Below, piece after piece: positions 1 to 8,505 of a stretch of DNA of 64,000 nt. Made by a program: the position numbers and the translations under genes. Position 1 is the stretch's first letter, and each line of letters starts with the position of its first letter. Under the pieces are notes generated by a model. The model had not been told where the DNA came from. It ran no database searches and saw only the letters and a list, made by a program, of their open reading frames with translations. Origin of the DNA: Natrinema salsiterrestre (lineage in GTDB: Archaea; Halobacteriota; Halobacteria; Halobacteriales; Natrialbaceae); assembly GCF_029502005.1 (NCBI RefSeq), contig NZ_JAMQOT010000002.1, positions 1-64,000 of the forward strand. The letters run 5' to 3'.

Positions 1-2
1 CG

Positions 3-119
3 TGGGTGGGCAGTCGGGTGAGCGTCAGAGAATGGCTTGAACAGTTCATACACTACTACAACACACAACGACCGCACCAATCACTTAACGAACAGACGCC
101 AGCGGAGGTGCTAAACTAG
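3..119 (+). mobile_element. C-terminal end of a DDE-type transposase (IS end, 5' part outside window)
   Basis: The frame starting at base 3 reads into a typical integrase-core transposase tail: REWLEQFIHYYNTQRPHQSL followed by NEQTPAEVLN and a TAG stop at 117-119. The YYN..RPHQSL...TPAEVL pattern is characteristic of the last part of rve/DDE transposases (IS3, IS6 and IS481-like families). The rest of the element lies left of the window. Immediately after the stop comes AACTAGACAGTGC (114-126), which recurs at 26756 and is probably the IS terminal repeat. The exact IS family cannot be set from 38 residues. Confidence 0.75.
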
Positions 120-120
120 A

Positions 121-1509
121 CAGTGCCTACTTGAGCATACCCACAACACAACTGAAGATGGATTAATCGAAGTAGTCGACCAGGTTGACGGAGAGACCTG
201 GGAATTGGAACCCGGATTGCTCAAACCATTCTTGAAAGGAAACGACGTACACCGATATGATCCATTAGAACCCCGGTACTGGGTCATTTTCCCCTATCAT
301 ATTGATGGTGAAGATGCTGAATTCGTTGAAGAAGAAGAACTTGAGCAACGGTATCCACGCACCTATGAATATCTTCGACAGCATGAGGATGACCTGAGAA
401 ATCGGGAAGGTGGTAAGATGGACCATGAGCGTTGGTACGACTACGTCTATCCAAAAAACCTCACAGATTTCCAAAAAGAGAAAATTATAACTCCAGAAAT
501 TAGTTATGGACCTAATTTCACGTATGATTCTGATGGGACATACCACACCACGAAGGTATATGGTCTATTAGTCAATGACTCAGTAGACTTCTCACCTGAG
601 TATTTGCTTTCCGTTCTGAATAGCCCCACTTTGTGGTTCTTCCTGAGCAATACCGGATATACTCTTCGAGGTGGCTATTTCACTTTTAAGACAAACTATC
701 TCAATCCGTTCTCTGTTCCACAGATTCCTACAGACTCAGATGCTGATTCTGTTGAAGAATGTCAAGAGTGGTACGAGAAATTTATCTCACAGTCAACTAC
801 TGAAGAGTGCCCCATCTTTACCGAGCAGTTCGACCTCCGTAGTGGGACGACTCATGACTTCCTCGGATTCTTAGCTGAAGAGATTATCCAACTCAAAGCG
901 CAACATGATCAGTTGAATCTGAACATATTGGACTACTTGGGCACATACTCGAACGGTCAACAATTAGGTGAGCTAGCAGAGTATCAGCCACCTCAAGGTG
1001 CAGCTGAGTCTATCATCGCTGAAACTTCAGAAACGAGAGATAGCCTCCGAGTTGGAAGCATAGATATTGTTGATTCAGGATCTAAGTTAGAAGTCAAGCT
1101 TACTGCTCGGTATAAACCAGATGACCCAGAGGATTTTGAAACCGACCAATGGGGGTATACTGAAACACAGTCCTACTCAGCAATGGAATTCATTGGCCTC
1201 TCCGAGGAGATGAAAGCGATTATCAAGGAATTTGTTCCTGTCGCAGTTGAGGAGGCAGGCGGTTTTGCTAACTTCCGAGAAACAGCAACCAAGACGAACT
1301 CACTGATTGACCGCCTAAAGAAAACCACACTTCCGGCTCAGGACGACGTTTCTGATGGTATTCAGCGGTACCTCTCGACGAAAAACCGAGCAGAGAACAT
1401 TCAATACCAGATTGAGAAAACCGATGACCTCATCAATCGGATTGTATACGCTCTCTACGGCTTCGAGGATGACGAGGTGGAGCGTATCGAATCAACACTA
1501 GAAGAATGA
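121..1509 (+). CDS. 5'-truncated adenine methyltransferase / type IIG-like specificity region (DISARM DrmMI or PglX-like), cut by an IS
   Basis: The longest start-to-stop frame begins at a TTG at 205, but the same frame is open back to about 115, directly against the transposase end, and reads GLIEVVDQVDGETWELEPGL before the TTG. That stretch and the following LLKPFLKGNDVHRY match the region just after the catalytic domain in Eco57I/PglX-type N6-adenine methyltransferases, where a target-recognition domain begins. The following residues (YWVIFPYH, NSPTLWFFLSNTGYTLRGGY, NPFSVPQIP) fit the TaqI-like specificity domain. The SAM-binding and NPPY catalytic motifs are absent, so the N-terminal half was probably lost to the IS insertion. 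Its stop overlaps the start of the SNF2 helicase gene by 4 bases. Inference: it was the modification subunit of a DISARM-like or BREX-like system and is now probably non-functional as a methyltransferase. Confidence 0.65.
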   Translation, partial: QCLLEHTHNTTEDGLIEVVDQVDGETWELEPGLLKPFLKGNDVHRYDPLEPRYWVIFPYHIDGEDAEFVEEEELEQRYPRTYEYLRQHEDDLRNREGGKMDHERWYDYVYPKNLTDFQKEKIITPEISYGPNFTYDSDGTYHTTKVYGLLVNDSVDFSPEYLLSVLNSPTLWFFLSNTGYTLRGGYFTFKTNYLNPFSVPQIPTDSDADSVEECQEWYEKFISQSTTEECPIFTEQFDLRSGTTHDFLGFLAEEIIQLKAQHDQLNLNILDYLGTYSNGQQLGELAEYQPPQGAAESIIAETSETRDSLRVGSIDIVDSGSKLEVKLTARYKPDDPEDFETDQWGYTETQSYSAMEFIGLSEEMKAIIKEFVPVAVEEAGGFANFRETATKTNSLIDRLKKTTLPAQDDVSDGIQRYLSTKNRAENIQYQIEKTDDLINRIVYALYGFEDDEVERIESTLEE

Positions 1510-4469
1510 CCGACTTTGAGGTCGGCGAATATGTCAAGTTCGCTGGTGGCCAAGGCGAAATCACGAAAATCGAAGAGAGACCGAATGGAGGCCAACTCCT
1601 CCACGTCTACACCACAGAGGGACAGCTTCGAAAACTTCCGAGTGGCCTACCTCATATCGAGAGGATTGACTCCATCGTTGACCGGCTCGCAGCGCGGCAG
1701 ATTGATTCGCCTATCCACTACGACCTTCGGAAGCGTGCGACTCGCCTTGACCTCGCATACCGGTACGATCGGTTCCTGTCGCTGACGAACAACCGCATCG
1801 AGATCGAACCGTATCAGGTTCAGGCTGCTTACGAAATCCTGAACTCCTACGACCACCGCTACCTCATCGGCGACGAGGTCGGTCTCGGGAAGACCATAGA
1901 GGCCGGTATCGTCATCGAGGAACTCATCGCTCGCGAACGCGCCGAGCGTGTACTCATCGTCGCACCGGCACCGCTGACCGTCCAGTGGCAAGAGGAGATG
2001 CGAGAGAAGTTTGACCGGAACTTCGTCATCTACGACCGCGAGACGGTCGAAACTCATCGACAGTCCCACCCGAACCAGAACGTCTGGAAGCAGGAAGACC
2101 TCATCATAACCTCGATCGACTTCGCGAAACAGACGACCGACGATCCTGATTCGGACAAAGTCTCTGTTCTCGATGCGCTCGATAACCTCGACGAGGAGTG
2201 GGACGTCGCCGTTTTCGACGAAGCTCACCACCTGACAGCTCGCCGCTCGAGTGACGACTCTATCGAGCGGACGCAACGCTACCTAGTGGGCGAGGCGGTC
2301 GCTGAGAACTCTGACTCCCTGTTGCTCCTCACAGGAACGCCACACAAGGGCAAGTCCGACCAGTTCTATTTCCTCGTCAGCCTGCTCGACCCGTACCGCT
2401 TCAGCCACGAGTCACAAATTAACCCCGACGCGCTGGAGGACTTGATGATACGGCGGTTGAAAGACGACATGTACGACACCGATGGGACGCGCATGTTCCC
2501 CGAGAAGAACATCGAGGCATTGGGTGTCGACATGTCCGAGGCTGAGCGAAAGCTCTACGAGGACGTCACTGAGTACATCCGCGAATACTACAACCTTGCA
2601 CAGCAAGAGGAGAACCAGGCTGCCGGCTTTACGATGGTCATCTACCAGAAGCGGCTGGTCTCTAGCGTCCATGCCATCAGAAAATCGCTGGAAAACCGCA
2701 TGCGGGCGATCCAGAACGATGGCATCGCCGAAGAACTTCCCGACGACGTACAGGAGCTTATCCCGCGCTACAGTACGGAACCCGAGACGCTAACCGAGGC
2801 CGAACGGTCACGTGTCGAAGAGGCCCTTGAGACGGTCACGATCACCCTGAATCGGTCGCAGATGCAGGAGGAACTGGACCGTGTTAAACAGCTCTGGCAG
2901 CAAGCCAAGAACATCGAGACCGACTCGAAGGCACAACTGCTTCGCCAGTTCGTCGACCGCATTCTGCGGGAAGACCCCGATGAGAAGATCCTCATCTTCA
3001 CTGAGTACACGGACACTCTCGAGTATCTGCGCGATCAGGTGTTCCCCGAACACGACATCGCGCAGGTGTACGGTGACCTCGATCAGGAGCGCCGTCGGCG
3101 AGAGATGGAGAAGTTCGAGGAAGAAGCGAATCTGATGCTGGCGACCGACGCGGCACAGGAGGGGCTCAACCTCCAGTTCGCCCACATCATGGTGAACTAC
3201 GACCTGCCGTGGAACCCGATTCGTATCGACCAGCGCATGGGTCGACTCCATCGCTACGGACAGGAACACACCGTCGAGATTCGCAATCTGTTCTTCAAAG
3301 ATACCCGCGAGAGCGAGATTCTCAACCTTCTCGTCGAGAAAACCAACCAGATCGAGTCTGACCTCGGAATGCGGTCGGACGTGATGGGTCGTGTTCTGGA
3401 GGATGTCGACCTCGACGAGACGATCATGTCTGCTATCGCTGAAGGTCGGCCAACAGACAAGGTGGTGGCAGACATTGAGTCGACCATCGAGGAACGCAAA
3501 GACGCCTTACAGACCGTTGAGAACGAGTTCCTCATTCGGGACCGGTTTGACCTCTCCAACGAGGACGAAGAGGTTCTCGATGTTATTGAACGTAGCCAGC
3601 ACGGGGAGGTGAGCGAAGACGACATCGAAGTTCTCGTTCGCGAGTTCTTCGATGAGTTCAGCGGTACAGTCAAGGGCGTTCGCCCCGGCCCCTCGCGTTC
3701 TGGTGGAGACGTCTACCAATTGGACGTTCCGGACGTACTCTCGGGTGACCGAGTTTCTGGGCAGTACGAACGTGCGACCTTTACCAAAGAGGTCGCGATG
3801 GACCAGGATGACGTCGACTTCATCGCGCTCGATCACCCGTTAGTCCAGTCGCTTATCGAGTTCTGTCTCAGCTCTGACCGCATCCAAGGCCAGCTCGCCG
3901 TCAAAGTCACTGGTGGAAGTGAGCCAGCACCGGGAATACTCTTTACTTACCGACTGGGTTACGTCTCAGGGGCTGGCGATGTCGTCACCGAGAAACTCGT
4001 TCCACTGTACGTTACCACGGACGGCGAGGTCTCCACCAGTGCTCCCGAGATAATCGATACGCTCCCTCCCGAAGAGACCTCCTCTAACCAAACTCTCGAC
4101 CGTTTGGCATCGATGGCTGAAGAACTCCACCAGGAGACACAGATGGAGGCCTGGACGCAGGTCGAGTCGTTCGCCGATGAAGCACGTGAGGAGCGCGAAC
4201 GCGAGATCGAGATCAAGCGCCAGCACGCAGAGCGGTACTTCGAGGAGGAAATCAATGAGTGGGAAGAGCGCCTCGAAACGTACCAGCAACGAGACGAAGA
4301 GGGAAAGGACATGTCCGCTCCGATCGGAAATGCGAAACGGAAGCTCGAATCGCTGCGACGTGAGCGGGACGAAGAGCTGGCTCGTCTTGAGGAAGAGAAA
4401 CACGTCACGCCAGAAGAGCCAGACTTAGTGTCGGCCGCGTTCGTCATTCCAGATGAAGAGGCTGAGTGA
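1506..4469 (+). CDS. drmD: SNF2-family DEAD/DEAH helicase, DrmD-like (DISARM-type defence)
   Basis: A 987-residue superfamily 2 ATPase. After a small N-terminal SH3-like segment (VGEYVKFAGGQGEITKIE) come the Walker A motif GDEVGLGKT (about residues 122-130), the DEAH box (FDEAHH, about 237-242), TGTPHKG motif III, and a helicase C domain ending in the arginine-finger motif DQRMGRLHRYGQ. The long C-terminal part (about 650-987) is acidic and coiled-coil rich. Size and architecture fit DrmD-like and RapA-like SNF2 proteins found beside adenine methyltransferases in class 1 DISARM systems. It overlaps the methyltransferase remnant by 4 bases and the TBP-like gene at its stop, so the three form one operon. 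No drmA, drmB or drmC is visible. It could also be a non-DISARM SNF2 helicase of a restriction locus. Confidence 0.7.
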   Translation: MTDFEVGEYVKFAGGQGEITKIEERPNGGQLLHVYTTEGQLRKLPSGLPHIERIDSIVDRLAARQIDSPIHYDLRKRATRLDLAYRYDRFLSLTNNRIEIEPYQVQAAYEILNSYDHRYLIGDEVGLGKTIEAGIVIEELIARERAERVLIVAPAPLTVQWQEEMREKFDRNFVIYDRETVETHRQSHPNQNVWKQEDLIITSIDFAKQTTDDPDSDKVSVLDALDNLDEEWDVAVFDEAHHLTARRSSDDSIERTQRYLVGEAVAENSDSLLLLTGTPHKGKSDQFYFLVSLLDPYRFSHESQINPDALEDLMIRRLKDDMYDTDGTRMFPEKNIEALGVDMSEAERKLYEDVTEYIREYYNLAQQEENQAAGFTMVIYQKRLVSSVHAIRKSLENRMRAIQNDGIAEELPDDVQELIPRYSTEPETLTEAERSRVEEALETVTITLNRSQMQEELDRVKQLWQQAKNIETDSKAQLLRQFVDRILREDPDEKILIFTEYTDTLEYLRDQVFPEHDIAQVYGDLDQERRRREMEKFEEEANLMLATDAAQEGLNLQFAHIMVNYDLPWNPIRIDQRMGRLHRYGQEHTVEIRNLFFKDTRESEILNLLVEKTNQIESDLGMRSDVMGRVLEDVDLDETIMSAIAEGRPTDKVVADIESTIEERKDALQTVENEFLIRDRFDLSNEDEEVLDVIERSQHGEVSEDDIEVLVREFFDEFSGTVKGVRPGPSRSGGDVYQLDVPDVLSGDRVSGQYERATFTKEVAMDQDDVDFIALDHPLVQSLIEFCLSSDRIQGQLAVKVTGGSEPAPGILFTYRLGYVSGAGDVVTEKLVPLYVTTDGEVSTSAPEIIDTLPPEETSSNQTLDRLASMAEELHQETQMEAWTQVESFADEAREEREREIEIKRQHAERYFEEEINEWEERLETYQQRDEEGKDMSAPIGNAKRKLESLRRERDEELARLEEEKHVTPEEPDLVSAAFVIPDEEAE

Positions 4470-5014
4470 TGGTCAGTATCGCCAATGTTGTCGGTTCGGG
4501 AAGTCTGAACGTTGAGTTAGACGTTGAGCAACTGGGTGCTGATTTGGATGTGCCGTATACTGAATACGACCCAGAGAACTATCATGGCCTCTACGTCCGT
4601 CTGGTGGAGGGCGGGCCATTGATCACGGTCTATCGCAGCGGGAAATACATCATCAGCGGATGTTCGACGTTCGAGGAACTGGAGGATACGAACGAAAAGT
4701 TCCTCGAGCACTTGATTGAGTTCGGTATCATCGATTCTGACCTTGATCCAGGATTCACCGTACAGAACGTCGTCTGTACGGCCGATCTGGGGCACAGTGT
4801 GAACCTCAACGCGCTCGCAATTGGTCTAGGGCTCGAGGCGGTCGAATATGAGCCAGAACAGTTTCCTGGGTTAGTTTACCGACCTCCCGAATTCCCTACC
4901 GTGCTGTTACTCTTTGCAAATGGGAAAGTCGTAGTCACAGGGTCTCCAGACATACAAACAGCAGAAGATGCGTTTTCTAATCTGGAGTCTCAAATAGACG
5001 ATCTACTCGAGTAA
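4469..5014 (+). CDS. TATA-binding-protein-like protein with two TBP repeats, in the helicase operon
   Basis: About 181 residues made of two imperfect TBP repeats. Repeat 1 begins IANVVGSGSLNVELDVEQLG and contains YRSGKYIISG. Repeat 2 begins VQNVVCTADLGHSVNLNALA and contains EYEPEQFPGLVYR and NGKVVVTG, very close to archaeal TBP. In repeat 2 the phenylalanines at the DNA-kinking positions are kept (FPGLVYR, LLLFANGK). In repeat 1 both are replaced (YHGLYVR, ITVYRSGK), so DNA bending may differ from canonical TBP. The ATG at 4469 shares its A with the helicase stop codon; a GTG at 4466 is the alternative start. Haloarchaea often carry several tbp genes, but one translationally coupled to a SNF2 ATPase is unusual. 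Inferred roles: a dedicated promoter factor, or a DNA-binding partner of the helicase. Confidence 0.8.
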   Translation: MVSIANVVGSGSLNVELDVEQLGADLDVPYTEYDPENYHGLYVRLVEGGPLITVYRSGKYIISGCSTFEELEDTNEKFLEHLIEFGIIDSDLDPGFTVQNVVCTADLGHSVNLNALAIGLGLEAVEYEPEQFPGLVYRPPEFPTVLLLFANGKVVVTGSPDIQTAEDAFSNLESQIDDLLE

Positions 5015-5033
5015 GTGCGGGAGGCTTATTAGA

Positions 5034-5696
5034 TTAGATGGTCCACTCTGGCCGATCTTTGACGAGAGCTAAGAACTTATCAAGTGTGTTCTCGCTGGTT
5101 GATTCCTCCGTATCATCTCGAAGGTCTTCTAAGCGCTCGTGGACGTCACCGACTGCCGAGTTGACTGCGAGACCTTGGTGATAGCTGAGCTGAGTTTGTC
5201 CTGTCGCGACTGCGACAGAGCTGTAGTTGAGGCCTGCTGCGATCGCAGCTGCATAGAGGACGGGTATAGAGAGCCCTTCGTTCGTCCCGAGATAGTATGG
5301 CCACGATGCGAGACCGATGTAGTATTTTGCTTCGACAAAGAGGGTCCCTGAAGGTTTGTATGTGACTCTGATGGTCGTGGCTGGCTCCGATGGATCGGGA
5401 TACGCTGCTCTTAGATACAGCGGTTCATTCGACTGAGGATCATATTCGTGGTTCGCAGCTGAGAGCCCCGAGAAATGCTCTCTAACTGTCTCTGAAACTG
5501 TGAACCAAGTCTCTCCTACAGGTGTTTCCGTTTCGCGTACGTCAGTTGGTGATTCAGTCGTAGTGATTTCCGTCGGTTCTGGAACGTCTTGAGGTAACTC
5601 GACCAGGGTCGAGTCAAGCGCCTCCAGTCCTGAATAGAACTCGTCGACCGGTGGAAGATCCGGTGCAGAGTTCTCGACATCTGCTTCCTGTGTCAT
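5034..5696 (-). CDS. Hypothetical protein, convergent with the TBP-like gene
   Basis: A 220-residue acidic protein; the ATG at 5694-5696 is preferred over an in-frame TTG one codon upstream. The N-terminal third (about residues 1-75) is Thr/Glu/Pro-rich and probably disordered. The rest contains short hydrophobic stretches around GLSIPVLYAAAIAAGLNYSS but no clear membrane segment or known motif. It ends 19 bases from the stop of the TBP-like gene, so the two are convergent and not in one operon. I do not recognise a family. The location beside a defence-type operon and the composition, typical of haloarchaeal accessory genes, are all that can be said. Confidence 0.6.
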   Translation of the reverse strand: MTQEADVENSAPDLPPVDEFYSGLEALDSTLVELPQDVPEPTEITTTESPTDVRETETPVGETWFTVSETVREHFSGLSAANHEYDPQSNEPLYLRAAYPDPSEPATTIRVTYKPSGTLFVEAKYYIGLASWPYYLGTNEGLSIPVLYAAAIAAGLNYSSVAVATGQTQLSYHQGLAVNSAVGDVHERLEDLRDDTEESTSENTLDKFLALVKDRPEWTI

Positions 5697-5930
5697 CAAA
5701 CGACGATATGGCCTATCAGTAGTTGGCTATTAGTTGGCTTAGATCAGGAGGTCTAGAAATGGGATAGAAGACCGTCTGCTCCTGTATTGAGTTTCGGACT
5801 AAGGAACCGACTTAGATTGTCTAAGACCTCTGATCAATACATCCTCAGATCAACGTTGTTGGTTGATTATCGGTTTGTGCATCCGAGCTTGCGCCTAATG
5901 TTCTTCAGTCCAAGGTGAGAATGGCAGAAT

Positions 5931-6350
5931 ATGACAGGAAAAGAGCGGGGACCAACCGATAGAGAGATTTGGGCGGCATTTGATCGCGTTGATGGATGCG
6001 TTCCAAAGACTGCGGAAGCGAAGACAGAAGCAGTAGTTCGTCAAATACTGGCCTTGTGTATCGAGCGAACGAGCCCCGCTGATCCCCGGAAAATCACGAC
6101 GGCTCAGGAGATCATGTGCAACTGTTCAGGAGTCTCCAATCCCGACACCGGACGAAAGTACATGCATCGGCTCACCGGACGAGTCGACGGCTGGGAGTGC
6201 ATCCCAGGGTTCAATCTACGCAGGAATCAGAAAGCGTACGACTGGCCCCACGGACGACTCGAACTCCTGTTCAACCGTGAAGCGTACTGTGAGGGACGTA
6301 CGTTACCTGGTGGCTATACGATTCGATACAAACACCTCAAGGACGTGTAG
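5931..6350 (+). CDS. Hypothetical protein of an accessory element, with a Cys-containing core
   Basis: A 139-residue soluble protein beginning MTGKERGPTDREIWAAFDRV. It has a predicted helical N-terminal half, a central CNCSG followed by NPDTGRKYMHRLTG, and a basic C-terminal part (FNLRRNQKAYDWPHGRLELL). The layout suggests a small nucleic-acid-binding protein, possibly a winged-helix type, but no family is identified. It is monocistronic, about 235 bases after the divergent hypothetical gene and about 80 bases before the end of the DUF7344-like gene on the other strand. It lies upstream of the putative origin region, so it may belong to the same plasmid-derived segment; that is inference only. 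Confidence 0.55.
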   Translation: MTGKERGPTDREIWAAFDRVDGCVPKTAEAKTEAVVRQILALCIERTSPADPRKITTAQEIMCNCSGVSNPDTGRKYMHRLTGRVDGWECIPGFNLRRNQKAYDWPHGRLELLFNREAYCEGRTLPGGYTIRYKHLKDV

Positions 6351-6428
6351 ACCTAGCATCAACTAATTAAACTCACTTGCCATCAAAGAGAGAATTCTCG
6401 CTCTTGCAGTTCTGAGACTGGAGTTTAG

Positions 6429-6779
6429 CTACTGAATGTTGGAACCAGGTAACAAGATCGCGAAAGCGTAGAACGTCCGTAGATTTGCTCCTGGATAGAC
6501 GACATTGCGGTCGTGGTCGAATCGGACAACATCTTGTCGGTGGAGAGGGTCAAGATGGCTTTGGATGAGCGAGACGTAGACTCGATGCTTCTCTTCTCCG
6601 GTGACCTGGCGCGGTTCTTTGCTGACCTCGATTGCTGCAACTCCCTCGGCCAGATCACCGACATCTACTGGTGGTTCGGGAGATTCCTCGAGCAGATAGC
6701 GGGCGACATTGACGCGTCGTTGACTACTGAGGATCATACCGAACGGCAGCTCGTAGTCGGTGCTCCCAGCGTCAGTCAT
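6429..6779 (-). CDS. DUF7344-type winged-helix protein
   Basis: A longer frame opens at 6920, but the ATG at 6779 is preferred: it is preceded by the strong Shine-Dalgarno GAAGGAGGAAG at the right distance, and the 116-residue product starts where family similarity starts. It contains LSSQRRVNVARYLLEE, VDVGDLAEGVAAIE and HRVYVSLIQSHLDPL, the pattern of the small haloarchaeal winged-helix family that starts with a recognition-like QRRR.VL..L helix. Such proteins are usually putative transcription regulators encoded beside response regulators or Bat-like genes. Two relatives lie at 11615 and 19691. The target is unknown. Confidence 0.65.
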   Translation of the reverse strand: MTDAGSTDYELPFGMILSSQRRVNVARYLLEESPEPPVDVGDLAEGVAAIEVSKEPRQVTGEEKHRVYVSLIQSHLDPLHRQDVVRFDHDRNVVYPGANLRTFYAFAILLPGSNIQ

Positions 6780-7414
6780 CGCTTCCTCCTTCAGGTAGTC
6801 TACTTGGAAGACTGTGCATCTGGAACCGAGCGAGACGTTTTTGTCTGATAGCTCGTAATTGCATACGCGGTTGCTCCAACACCGCACCTGGCCCGCGCCC
6901 AAACGCGGGCCGTTACTCATACCGGTACGGTGTATGAGATGTTGCGGACCGGACTAGGATAAGTAGTTGCATCTTGCCGTACTGGGATTTGCTTATCGTT
7001 GGTCTGACTTGACGATCGGAGTCTAACGAGTCATATGTACTCATCCCGGTTGCTATTACATCTATAGACACGATCCCTCTCTAGATTGGATCTCACGACT
7101 GGTCTAGGGATGCATCGGATACACTATCGGCTGACGACAGCGTTACTCTACATGACATTCAATCATCGACGAGATGAGTTTTCGACGACAGCAGGGAGAC
7201 TATCAATCAGACAGACGGTGAGTTCCCGCTCGAAGAGATCCACTACAAGATGCGAGGAAGAGGGAAAATTGTTGGATTCAACGAAGATGTTCTAGATACG
7301 TTTCTCGAAGAGACAACGTCCCGGTCACAGAAGTCGATCCTACTACTGTTGCTTCTCCACTTTGGTGAGACTGTTCGTCCCAGGTCGAAAGACCTAGGTC
7401 TGGCTCAAGCTTCG

Positions 7415-7446
7415 ACACACACACCCCGTGTTTCATCTGCAAGTCC
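7415..7446 (-). repeat. ORB-like origin repeat A
   Basis: On the minus strand this reads ACTTGCAGATGAAACACGGG followed by GTGTGTGTGT. It has the layout of haloarchaeal origin recognition boxes: a short dyad, then GAAACA-type bases and a G-rich tail. It is followed by a C/G-run (7451-7470) also present in degenerate form after repeat B, so the A and B units extend to about 75 bases. Confidence 0.65.
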
Positions 7447-7557
7447 TCTTGAGAGGGGGGGAACCCCCTCCGAATCAGCGGTCTTGAAATCATCAACTTA
7501 GTGGATCGATGTTTCTTTCGATCCACTGCACTCGCTGAGAAGGTGATGCGCTTGGAG

Positions 7558-7587
7558 ACACACACACCGTACTTCATCTGCAAGTCC
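7558..7587 (-). repeat. ORB-like origin repeat B
   Basis: A direct copy of repeat A, 143 bases further on, reading GACTTGCAGATGAAGTACGG then TGTGTGTGT on the minus strand. The flanking sequence (GGGGGCC run, then AATCAGTGACTTTGGAATCA) resembles that beside repeat A (AATCAGCGGTCTTGAAATCA), so the copied unit is longer than the box itself. Confidence 0.62.
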
Positions 7588-7699
7588 ACGTGAGAAGGGA
7601 GGCCCCCTTCGAAATCAGTGACTTTGGAATCATCCAATTAGCGTAGGACAGAGAATCATCTACCCTGATTCTATCGCAAGTTTCCAAGAGCAGGATTGC

Positions 7700-7800
7700 C
7701 TCGAGATATGATCTTTTACTCATCTCTTGCTGAGAGATCGCCCTATTAACTATAATAAAACTCTTTTGGTATAGGTTATTATTACTGCCATCAAAGAATC
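7700..7800. other. AT-rich candidate duplex-unwinding element
   Basis: The sequence between the inverted ORB-like pairs is rich in A/T, with CTATTAACTATAATAAAACT and GGTATAGGTTATTATTACTG. An AT-rich stretch between oppositely oriented ORBs is the layout of archaeal replication origins. The role is inferred from position and composition only. Confidence 0.5.
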
Positions 7801-7916
7801 TACTCAGCAGATCGTATACCCTCCTCCATCTATGAGAAACGAGCAATATAGGCGCTCTACAGGCAATTCTCTTTTTCAGGGACCGGCGAAAAGCTACCTG
7901 ACGGGCCTTCTCAGAT

Positions 7917-7950
7917 ACATTTGCAGATGAAACACGGGGTGTGTGTGTCT
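7917..7950 (+). repeat. ORB-like origin repeat C
   Basis: Plus-strand copy reading ACATTTGCAGATGAAACACG then GGGTGTGTGTGTCT. The core TTGCAGATGAAACACGGGGT is identical to repeat A over its full length, but in the opposite orientation. Confidence 0.65.
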
Positions 7951-8140
7951 GGAATCTCAGTCTGAGTCTTCGAGAGTTGTGTGTGGTGTGTAAACTCTCC
8001 ACTCGGTCGTCTTGTTAGTTCTCTCACGTCTACTCACAGAAGCACCCATCCCATCGATTATTCCGAAGGCAAAGTCTCACTGTAGAGTACGCCCAATACT
8101 GTGACCGGGCTCTATTTCTGGGGCCCTCCCTCTCTCAGAG

Positions 8141-8172
8141 GCATTTGCAGATGAAGCACGGTGTGTGTGTCC
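8141..8172 (+). repeat. ORB-like origin repeat D
   Basis: Plus-strand copy reading GCATTTGCAGATGAAGCACG then GTGTGTGTGTCC. As in repeat B, the GAAAC has become GAAGC/GAAGT, so the inner and outer members of each pair differ in the same way. Confidence 0.62.
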
Positions 8173-8505
8173 AACTCTGTATATTGACATTTTCCGCTTC
8201 TTAGTAGAGCTCACGTCAAAACAGTACCCTCAGGCCACTGCGATCACCCCATTTTTGGTTTGAAAGTTGGCTGGAAGTTTGTCAGGGAGTGCAGTCGACG
8301 ACGATCGTCTTGACTGCTTTCCGAATCCCGTTGTACAGTCAAGGGGGCAATCTGCTCGTTAGCTGCTGGATTTGTTAATTATAGACCGGTTTTGAGTTCC
8401 TCAGTTCTTTGCTGCAACAACGGCTTTCCGAGCTACGTTGCCCCTCTATTGGGTGATCTTCCCATATTCCTCCTTCAAAGTCGAGTATCTGGAGGGTGCT
8501 CAGGC

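Noticed and set aside
7574-8002. 142-codon minus-strand frame in the origin region
   Set aside because: It runs across ORB-like repeats B and C and has no protein-like pattern.
7415-8172. CRISPR array
   Set aside because: Repeats are in opposite orientations with unequal spacing (143 to 330 bases) and no cas genes are present; the ORB interpretation fits better.
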